Positions 1-4,696 of a stretch of DNA of 5,463 nt are shown here, in pieces (the first letter of the stretch is position 1; each line of letters begins with the position of its first letter). The position numbers and the translations under genes were made by a program. Source of the DNA: Acidobacteriota bacterium (GTDB taxonomy: Bacteria > Acidobacteriota > Terriglobia > Acidiferrales > UBA7541); contig PKXT01000274.1 of assembly GCA_003133505.1 (NCBI GenBank), positions 1-5,463 on the forward strand, written 5' to 3'. The notes beneath the pieces were generated by a model, which worked only from the letters and a program-made list of their open reading frames with translations, was not told the origin of the DNA and ran no database searches.

Positions 1-1
1 G

Positions 2-487
2 ATTGGTGGACTACAGAGCAACAAGGTTCGGCGCGCGGTGAAGCTGTTTCATCTGGTGGATTCGTTGGATAGCGCGGACTTGGCGCGCCGCCTGAATCAG
101 GCGCGCATCGAGGAAGGAAACGGTGCGGGAGGCCAAATAACAAACCCACGGCTGCCGATCCTTCTGGAAGTGCTGCTCGCTCCCGAGGAATCGAAACGTG
201 GCATCCTCGAGTCTGAATTGACAGGCGTTGCGGAAGTCGTGCTCGCCCTGCCGTCGCTCGAGTTTCGCGGATTAATGTGCATCCCGCCGTACTGCGAGAA
301 CCCCGAAGAGGCACGGCCTTACCTTCGCCGGTTGGCACAGTTGCGCCGGACGGTGGCGCAAGGGTTGGGGACGTCGCTGCCCGCGCTTTCCATGGGCATG
401 TCGCATGATTTTGAAATTGCCATTGAGGAAGGAGCAACAGAAGTTCGCATTGGCACGGGTATTTTTGGCGAGCGGACCAAACTCTAG
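2..487 (+). CDS. yggS: YggS/PROSC-family pyridoxal-phosphate homeostasis protein, 5'-truncated by window edge
   Basis: This is a single-domain, cytoplasmic PLP-binding protein of the YggS/YlmE/PROSC family (alanine-racemase-like TIM barrel). Members bind pyridoxal 5'-phosphate and keep its free pool in balance; no catalytic reaction is firmly established. The reading frame is open from base 2 and already encodes the family signature IGGLQSNK (bases 2-25), so the gene starts to the left of the window. The GTG at 38 is internal and is not the start. Later signatures are ESKRGI, RGLMCIPP, LSMGMSHDFEIAI (from base 386) and VRIGTGIFG (bases 443-469), which build the phosphate-binding end of the barrel. 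The PLP-linking lysine should lie in the missing N-terminal part. About 161 residues of an expected 220-240 are visible. It ends six bases before the DUF167 gene, the same pairing as yggS/yggU in E. coli. The family call is very secure. Confidence 0.95.
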   Translation: MGGLQSNKVRRAVKLFHLVDSLDSADLARRLNQARIEEGNGAGGQITNPRLPILLEVLLAPEESKRGILESELTGVAEVVLALPSLEFRGLMCIPPYCENPEEARPYLRRLAQLRRTVAQGLGTSLPALSMGMSHDFEIAIEEGATEVRIGTGIFGERTKL

Positions 488-493
488 CCAGCC

Positions 494-868
494 ATGATTC
501 GGATTGACGAGAAAAACGGTTCAGTAATTTTCCGGGTGCGCGTGCAGCCGAATGCACGACGCGAGGGAATCGATGGCGAATGGGATGGAGCTTTGCGTAT
601 TCGCGTGGCTGCACCGCCCATAGATGATCGGGCCAATGAGGCGGTAGTGGAATTACTCGCCGCGCGATTGAAGCGGCCGCAAGCGGCTGTTAGAATCATC
701 GGCGGCGCGAAGTCTCGCTTGAAACGCATTGCAGTTCAGAGCGTGGCAGCGAATCAAGTTCGCGCGCTTTTGGAAGTATCCCGCGAGAAACAAACTGCTT
801 CACCAGGGACGGGCATGCTGACCGCCAGGAGAAAAACAGATGCCAGACATAGCGGCGATTCAAGCTGA
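494..868 (+). CDS. DUF167 / YggU-family (UPF0235) small protein
   Basis: A 124-residue protein whose first ~95 residues match DUF167 (YggU/UPF0235), a small alpha/beta fold of unknown biochemical role. Visible signatures are RVRVQPNARREGI (residues 14-26), LRIRVAAPPIDDRANEAVVE (34-53, the family's 'aPPvdGkANeal' motif) and VRIIGGAKSRLKRIAV (66-81). The family is usually about 95-105 residues. Here a polar tail of ~25 residues (from about residue 100) follows the domain, and its coding sequence carries the ribosome-binding site and first codons of the next gene, overlapping it by 29 bases. The ATG lies six bases after the yggS stop and has no clear Shine-Dalgarno, which suggests translational coupling. 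The family call is confident; the function is unknown. Adjacency to yggS recalls the E. coli yggS-yggT-yggU order, but no yggT lies between. Confidence 0.92.
   Translation: MIRIDEKNGSVIFRVRVQPNARREGIDGEWDGALRIRVAAPPIDDRANEAVVELLAARLKRPQAAVRIIGGAKSRLKRIAVQSVAANQVRALLEVSREKQTASPGTGMLTARRKTDARHSGDSS
827..831 (+). promoter_or_regulatory. Ribosome-binding site of the M24 peptidase gene
   Basis: AGGAG lies eight bases before the ATG at 840, inside the 3' end of the DUF167 gene. It supports that start and shows that the 29-base overlap is real rather than a start-site error. Confidence 0.75.
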
Positions 869-2015
869 GCTGCGAGCCAGCGGCCTTGACGGCTGGCTTT
901 TTTATGATGTTCTTCATCGCGATCCCATCGCCTATAGCGTGCTGGGGCTGCATGAGGTGATGGCCAAGCGCCGCTGGTTCTACTTGATCCCAGCGCACGG
1001 GCGTCCGGCAAAGCTGGTCCACAAGATCGAAGCGGGAAGCCTCGATTCGCTGCCCGGCGCAAAAATCGAATATATGTCGCGCGAAGAACTGCTGCGTGGG
1101 CTAGCCAAGCTGCTAGGGCGCATGAGCAAGGTAGCCATGCAGTACTCTCCGAAAAGTAACATTACCTCGGTGGCCACGGTGGACGCCGGCACTGTGGAGT
1201 TGGTTCGAAGCATGAAAACCAAAGTCGTAACCTCCGCCGATTTGGTACAGAAATTCGAAGCTGTGTGGACGCCGGAGCAGCTTCGCTCGCATCTAGAAGC
1301 GGGCCGATTGGTGGACCGTATCACGCAGGACGCCTTCCGCCGAGCGGCGTCGTTTGTACGCGAGAAAAAAGTTCGCACGGAATATGAGCTCCAGCAGTGG
1401 ATGGCCGAGCAATTCAAGCTTTGCGGCCTGATTTCGGATAGCGCGCCGATTGTGGGCGCCGGACCGAGCAGCGGGAACCCACACTATGAACCGATGCCCA
1501 AGGGCAGCCGTCCCATTCGCGCCGGGAATGTGCTGCTGCTGGACGTCTGGGCCAAGCTGAATAAGCCGGGAAGCGTTTATTACGACATCACATGGACTGC
1601 CTATCTGGGCACGCGCGTTCCGCCGAAGGTGGAAAAGGTGTTTCGCGCGGTCAGTCAGGCGCGCGATGCCGCTGTTGATTTCGCGCGGCGCTCCATCACG
1701 GCCGGGCGCACCATTCAGGGATGGCAGGTGGACGGGGCGGCCCGCGACGTGATTCGGAAAGCCGGCTTCGCGAGGTATTTCACCCATCGTACCGGCCACA
1801 ATATCGGGCAGGAAGTCCACGGAACGGGCGCCAATATGGATGGAATTGAAATGTATGACGATCGGTCCATCGTTCCGCGCACGTGCTTTTCCGTTGAGCC
1901 CGGAATTTACCTGCCGGAATTCGGCATTCGCAGCGAAGTGGACGTGTACGTCAGCGAGAGCGAGGCCAGGGTAACCGGAGCGGTGCAGACAGAAATGGCT
2001 GCCCTTCTGGCTTGA
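840..2015 (+). CDS. M24-family metallopeptidase (Xaa-Pro aminopeptidase/prolidase-like)
   Basis: A 391-residue cytoplasmic metallopeptidase with the pita-bread fold, expected to hydrolyse peptides at Xaa-Pro bonds using two divalent metals. Residues 1 to ~145 form a creatinase-N-like domain. The catalytic M24 domain runs from about 153 to 385. The five metal ligands can be read: D235 (VLLLDVWAK), D249 (YYDITWT), H320 (HRTGHNIG), E353 (SVEPGIY) and E366 (GIRSEVDV). The accessory histidines H215 (GNPHYEP) and H327 (QEVHG) are also present, so it should be active. D235 and D249 are 14 residues apart, three more than the usual D-x10-D. There is no signal peptide. The start is set by AGGAG eight bases upstream. 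It overlaps the DUF167 gene and ends just before a small membrane-protein frame. Exact substrate preference (aminopeptidase P, prolidase or another M24 activity) cannot be decided by reading. Confidence 0.94.
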   Translation: MPDIAAIQAELRASGLDGWLFYDVLHRDPIAYSVLGLHEVMAKRRWFYLIPAHGRPAKLVHKIEAGSLDSLPGAKIEYMSREELLRGLAKLLGRMSKVAMQYSPKSNITSVATVDAGTVELVRSMKTKVVTSADLVQKFEAVWTPEQLRSHLEAGRLVDRITQDAFRRAASFVREKKVRTEYELQQWMAEQFKLCGLISDSAPIVGAGPSSGNPHYEPMPKGSRPIRAGNVLLLDVWAKLNKPGSVYYDITWTAYLGTRVPPKVEKVFRAVSQARDAAVDFARRSITAGRTIQGWQVDGAARDVIRKAGFARYFTHRTGHNIGQEVHGTGANMDGIEMYDDRSIVPRTCFSVEPGIYLPEFGIRSEVDVYVSESEARVTGAVQTEMAALLA

Positions 2016-2052
2016 GGTGGCTCTGGCGCGCCATAATTTCCCCTTGTCCGGC

Positions 2053-2244
2053 ATGACGGCGGGGCATATCCATCTGGCTCACTTTCCGCTGCTGTTGCTT
2101 TGCGCATTTTTGGCCTCATGCGCGCTCCAGTTCCGGCCACGCTTACCGTTCCTATTGCTCGTCCGTGGGGTAATTCGCACGTTCCTGATTTTCGTGCTCA
2201 CAGGCGTGACTCTGGCCTGGTTGATTTACCCCCTCTCGCAATAG
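2053..2244 (+). CDS. Probable small two-helix membrane protein, unrecognised
   Basis: A short frame of 63 residues from the ATG at 2053. A GTG at 2017, one base after the peptidase stop, would give 75 residues. I do not recognise the family. The N-terminus is histidine-rich (GHIHLAHFP). It is followed by a hydrophobic helix (FPLLLLCAFLASCAL), a basic linker with several arginines, and a second helix (FLIFVLTGVTLAWLIYPL) ending close to the C-terminus. That pattern of two helices around a positive loop suits a small inner-membrane protein with both ends outside the cytoplasm (positive-inside rule). Neither start has a clear Shine-Dalgarno, so translation could be coupled to the peptidase gene. 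It fills the gap between the peptidase and the sugar enzymes, and no competing frame on either strand is better. Confidence that it is real is moderate; confidence in the start is low. Confidence 0.5.
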   Translation: MTAGHIHLAHFPLLLLCAFLASCALQFRPRLPFLLLVRGVIRTFLIFVLTGVTLAWLIYPLSQ

Positions 2245-2272
2245 TTTTTAGTTGGTGTATATAGCGCATCGT

Positions 2273-2277
2273 GGGAG
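2273..2277 (+). promoter_or_regulatory. Ribosome-binding site deciding the start of the fucose-synthase-like gene
   Basis: GGGAG lies ten bases before the ATG at 2288. The frame is also open from TTG 2252 and GTG 2255, but those lack a ribosome-binding site. They would add a 12-residue N-terminus before the Rossmann strand, which this family does not need. Confidence 0.6.
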
Positions 2278-2287
2278 TTGTGATTTC

Positions 2288-3226
2288 ATGATCCAGCGTG
2301 ACGACAATATCCTGATAACGGGCGGCTCCGGTCTAGCGGGGCTCAATCTAAAGGAGTATCTACAATCGCAGGGATTTGCCAGGATTCTGGCGCCCACTTC
2401 GAGCGAGTGTGATCTGACCGACTGGCACATCGTGCTGGAAACTTTCAAGCGCAACAAGCCTGACTACGTTTTTCACATGGCCGGATTTGTGCGCGGCATC
2501 ATGGGCAATATGCGCAACCAGGGCGAATCCTATCTGAAGAACACGCTTATCAATACTCATGTCGTTGACGCGTGCCATGAAGCCGGAGTAAAGAAAGTTG
2601 TCGCCATGGGCACTGCCGCCATGTATCCCGATCTTGATCCCGGCGTTCCTCTAGTCGAAGGGGATGTTTGGAAAGGCCCTCCCCATCCTTCGGAATACGG
2701 CTATTCCCAGGCCAAGCGCGGCATGCTCGCCCAATTGCAGACGTATGAAAACAGTTATGGCATGCCTTATGCTTTCGCGTTTTGCACGAATCTTTATGGG
2801 CCGCATGATCGCTTCAATATCGAAACGGGGCACGTCATCCCCTCCCTGATAAAGAAATTTCATGACGCCCGGAAGGCGAAAACGCAGGTCACTGTGTGGG
2901 GCGACGGCTCAGCGCACCGCGACTTTCTATATATCAAGGAGTGTTCACGCGCACTTCACACGATCATGAATGACATCGCGGGCCCCGTTAACCTGGGCAC
3001 AGGAAGGTCGGAAAAGATTCGGGATGTAGTGAATATTCTGGCGGCCTATACGGGGATGGAAGACCAGGTCGTTTGGGACACCAGCAAGCCGAGCGGTTTT
3101 ATCTTCCGCTCCTATGGCGTAAGCCGTTTACGCGCGGCGGGATTCACGTGCCAGTACACGCTGGAGCAGGCTCTGCATGAGACTTATGATTGGTATGCAA
3201 GCCATAGCGGGGCGGCGCGCAACTGA
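2288..3226 (+). CDS. GDP-L-fucose synthase-like extended SDR (NAD(P)-dependent epimerase/reductase) lacking the epimerase cysteine
   Basis: A 312-residue extended short-chain dehydrogenase closest by motif to GDP-L-fucose synthase (Fcl/WcaG), which turns GDP-4-keto-6-deoxymannose into GDP-L-fucose by 3,5-epimerisation and NADPH reduction. The Rossmann motif TGGSGLAG is at residues 11-18. Family-specific blocks follow: CDLTD (41-45), KPDYVFHMAG, NLYGPHDRF (168-176), GHVIPSLIKKFHDA (181-194), VWGDGSAHRDFLYI (203-216) and WDTSKPSG (263-270). The redox residues Y139 and K143 are present and the active-site Ser is T109. H182, equivalent to epimerase His179 of E. coli Fcl, is kept. The partner Cys109 is replaced by A111 (GTAAMYP instead of GSSCIYP). 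The enzyme may therefore reduce or epimerise only C4, or use another substrate, so I withhold the symbol fcl. The start ATG 2288 is chosen from GGGAG ten bases upstream. A GDP-mannose 3,5-epimerase-like gene follows 332 bases downstream. Confidence 0.88.
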   Translation: MIQRDDNILITGGSGLAGLNLKEYLQSQGFARILAPTSSECDLTDWHIVLETFKRNKPDYVFHMAGFVRGIMGNMRNQGESYLKNTLINTHVVDACHEAGVKKVVAMGTAAMYPDLDPGVPLVEGDVWKGPPHPSEYGYSQAKRGMLAQLQTYENSYGMPYAFAFCTNLYGPHDRFNIETGHVIPSLIKKFHDARKAKTQVTVWGDGSAHRDFLYIKECSRALHTIMNDIAGPVNLGTGRSEKIRDVVNILAAYTGMEDQVVWDTSKPSGFIFRSYGVSRLRAAGFTCQYTLEQALHETYDWYASHSGAARN

Positions 3227-3238
3227 AATGAATTTGGA

Positions 3239-3254
3239 GCGTCGCGACCGACGC
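3239..3254 (+). terminator. Possible weak hairpin after the fucose-synthase-like gene
   Basis: GCGTCG pairs with CGACGC across a four-base loop, starting 13 bases after the stop codon at 3226. The position fits transcript-end protection or a Rho-assisted stop. No U-tract follows, so it does not qualify as a normal intrinsic terminator. It could be a chance match. Confidence 0.25.
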
Positions 3255-3362
3255 GATAACCCATGCCAGGGCGGCGCCGGGCAGGGCATTGTAGGACAGT
3301 AGGATCCCTAGAACGCGGTGATGTTTTTCGAGAGAAAACCACTGCGGAAGGGGATCTGTAGG

Positions 3363-3377
3363 AAGGTGCAGCACCTT
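3363..3377. repeat. 15-base perfect inverted repeat, possible operator
   Basis: AAGGTGC and GCACCTT flank a single central A, giving a perfect 7-bp dyad in non-coding DNA about 80 bases before the -10 element. An odd-centred dyad this short suits a dimeric regulator better than an RNA hairpin. As RNA only a 5-bp stem with a 5-base loop could form, and no U-tract follows. No known operator is recognised. Confidence 0.35.
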
Positions 3378-3455
3378 ATCGCTGTGGCATAAGTGTCGCG
3401 TCGAGCAACTCAGTGTGAGGAAACGGGCGGTCCGCGCTGGGTTGCGGCAAACTGG

Positions 3456-3464
3456 TGGTATAAT
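3456..3464 (+). promoter_or_regulatory. Extended -10 promoter element for the GDP-mannose 3,5-epimerase-like gene
   Basis: TGGTATAAT combines the TGn extension with a perfect TATAAT hexamer (3459-3464), as expected for a housekeeping sigma factor. No good -35 hexamer lies 16-18 bases upstream. TTGCGG at 3442-3447 is only 11 bases away, too close. Extended -10 promoters can do without a -35. Transcription would start near 3471 and give a leader of roughly 88 bases before the ATG at 3559. Confidence 0.6.
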
Positions 3465-3505
3465 CCTCAATATCGGAACGTCAGCAGCAGCGAGGTCCGG
3501 TCAGT

Positions 3506-3522
3506 GCGTGCATTCTGCACGC
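3506..3522 (+). promoter_or_regulatory. Leader stem-loop upstream of the GDP-mannose epimerase-like gene
   Basis: GCGTGC (3506-3511) pairs perfectly with GCACGC (3517-3522) around the loop ATTCT. It sits in the predicted leader, about 35 bases after the likely transcription start and 24 bases before the ribosome-binding site. It could stabilise the mRNA. I see no alternative pairing with the ribosome-binding site and no match to a known riboswitch. Confidence 0.3.
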
Positions 3523-3545
3523 CAGTTTCAACGAACCCAAGCCAT

Positions 3546-3549
3546 GGAG
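3546..3549 (+). promoter_or_regulatory. Ribosome-binding site deciding the start of the GDP-mannose epimerase-like gene
   Basis: GGAG lies nine bases before the ATG at 3559. The other in-frame ATG, at 3544, overlaps this site and has no Shine-Dalgarno of its own, so 3559 is preferred. The difference is only five residues. Confidence 0.55.
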
Positions 3550-3558
3550 AAGACAGGA

Positions 3559-4563
3559 ATGAACGATACGAACGAAATTGTAGTGGTGGCGGGAGCGGAT
3601 GGCTTTATTGCCGGCTCTCTGGTCGCCGACCTTCGCCGCCAGGGGTACACGCGCATTCGAGCGGTGGGTGCCAAGCCCTTCGAGCAGTGGTATCAGCACT
3701 TCCCCGACGTCGAAAACGTGCAGCTTGACCTGAAAGACCGCCAAAACTGCGAGACTGCCGCGCAGGGCGCCTACCAGATTTTCATGCTTGCCGCGGACAT
3801 GGGTGGAATGGGATTCATCGAGACACACCGGGCGGAATGTATGCTTTCGGTGCTTATCAGCACGCACATGCTGCTGGCCGCAAAGAAGCATAATGTTCAG
3901 AAATATTTCTATTCATCGTCCGCCTGCGTATACAACGCCAACATGCAGGAAGACCCCAATTGTCCTGGGCTGAAGGAAGAAGATGCCTACCCTGCATTGG
4001 CCGAAGACGGTTACGGCTGGGAGAAGCTTTTCAGCGAACGCATGTGCCGCCATTTCCGCGAGGATTATGGCCTGCACACGCGAATGGCCCGCTACCACAA
4101 TGTTTACGGCCCGAATGGGACGTGGTTTGGCGGTCGCGAGAAAGCGCCTGCGGCGATCTGCCGCAAGGTGATTGAAGCCAAGGCGAAAGGCCAGACCGAA
4201 ATTCCCGTTTGGGGCGATGGCACTCAGACGCGCAGCTTCATGTACATTGATGATTGCCTGAAGGGCACGCGAATGATCATGAACTCGGATATCGTGGATC
4301 CTATTAATCTCGGCTCCTCCGAAATGGTAACCATCAACCAACTCATTGACATTGCGGAGGAAATCGGTGGCGCGAAGTTCAAGCGCGTATACGACCTCAG
4401 CGCGCCAAAGGGTGTCAATGGCCGGAACAGCGATAACACGATGATCAAGAAGAGGCTGAATTGGGAGCCGAGTATCTCGTTGCGCGACGGCTTGGAGAAA
4501 ACTTACCGCTGGATATACGACCAATATGTGGCGCGTGAACAGGGCGCGCGCGTAGTGGCCTAA
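3559..4563 (+). CDS. GDP-mannose 3,5-epimerase homologue (extended SDR)
   Basis: A 334-residue extended SDR that matches plant-type GDP-D-mannose 3',5'-epimerase (GME) block for block. GME converts GDP-mannose to GDP-L-galactose or GDP-L-gulose through a 4-keto intermediate, using bound NAD. Visible blocks are the Rossmann motif AGADGFIAG (11-19), LAADMGGMGFI (77-87), SSSACVY (119-125), YGWEK (152-156), HNVYGPNGTW (180-189), GGREKAPAAICRK (191-203), WGDGTQTRSFMYIDDC (218-233) and GRNSDN (288-293). The residues equivalent to catalytic Cys145, Tyr174, Lys178 and Lys217 of Arabidopsis GME are C123, Y152, K156 and K195, so full activity is expected. Length is close to the plant core domain. The start ATG 3559 is chosen from GGAG nine bases upstream; ATG 3544 is possible. 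It has its own promoter at 3456-3464 and a terminator at 4591-4628. Its product probably feeds a surface glycan. The substrate cannot be proved by reading. Confidence 0.92.
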   Translation: MNDTNEIVVVAGADGFIAGSLVADLRRQGYTRIRAVGAKPFEQWYQHFPDVENVQLDLKDRQNCETAAQGAYQIFMLAADMGGMGFIETHRAECMLSVLISTHMLLAAKKHNVQKYFYSSSACVYNANMQEDPNCPGLKEEDAYPALAEDGYGWEKLFSERMCRHFREDYGLHTRMARYHNVYGPNGTWFGGREKAPAAICRKVIEAKAKGQTEIPVWGDGTQTRSFMYIDDCLKGTRMIMNSDIVDPINLGSSEMVTINQLIDIAEEIGGAKFKRVYDLSAPKGVNGRNSDNTMIKKRLNWEPSISLRDGLEKTYRWIYDQYVAREQGARVVA

Positions 4564-4590
4564 TCCGCACCCTGCTTCTATTGCATTTAG

Positions 4591-4628
4591 AAGGGCCCGG
4601 CACGCTACTCGGCACCGGGCCTTTTTTT
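4591..4628 (+). terminator. Rho-independent terminator after the GDP-mannose epimerase-like gene
   Basis: GGCCCGG (4594-4600) pairs with CCGGGCC (4615-4621). The stem extends outwards by one G-U and two A-U pairs, encloses a 14-base loop, and runs into seven T residues (4622-4628). It begins 28 bases after the stop at 4563. Read on the minus strand it lacks a comparable T-tract, so it mainly serves the plus-strand gene. Confidence 0.9.
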
Positions 4629-4696
4629 ATTTTCAGCGGATGGGGCCGGAATGATTTGGGCGCATATTTCCCTGGAATTGTTCTTCTCCGTTTAAT

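Larger units (their letters stand above)
3227..3558. other. 332-base non-coding interval between the two nucleotide-sugar genes
   Basis: No convincing gene is found here on either strand. From left to right it holds a 6-bp GC hairpin (3239-3254), a 15-base perfect palindrome (3363-3377), a consensus extended -10 promoter element (3456-3464) and a leader stem-loop (3506-3522). A plus-strand frame runs in from 3415 towards the downstream gene, but its first 48 codons have no family counterpart. The region is best read as the regulatory upstream region of the GDP-mannose-epimerase-like gene. Confidence 0.6.

Noticed and set aside
38..40. GTG at 38 as the start of the YggS-type gene
   Set aside because: The frame upstream encodes the conserved IGGLQSNK motif, so the gene continues past the left edge.
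2012..2037. Promoter-like TTGAGG and CATAAT before the small membrane-protein frame
   Set aside because: The spacer is only 14 bases, the hexamers are imperfect, and the position inside a tight operon does not call for a promoter.
1293..2054. Long minus-strand open frame (253 codons) opposite the M24 gene
   Set aside because: The plus strand here carries all the metal-ligand motifs of M24. The minus-strand product has no recognisable motif and is rich in Arg, Ala and His, typical of a shadow frame in GC-rich DNA.
2252..2287. Upstream TTG/GTG starts for the fucose-synthase-like gene
   Set aside because: They lack a ribosome-binding site and add residues before the Rossmann strand, while ATG 2288 has GGGAG at a suitable distance.
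3427..3435. Short palindrome GCGGTCCGC next to the promoter
   Set aside because: Four-base arms are expected by chance in GC-rich DNA, and nothing else supports an operator here.
3415..3558. N-terminal extension of the GDP-mannose epimerase-like frame back to 3415
   Set aside because: It would span the consensus promoter and leader hairpin and has no counterpart in the family. The cofactor motif begins about ten residues after ATG 3559.
3913..4524. Minus-strand open frame of 203 codons opposite the GDP-mannose epimerase gene
   Set aside because: It lies wholly antisense to strongly conserved epimerase motifs and shows no domain of its own.
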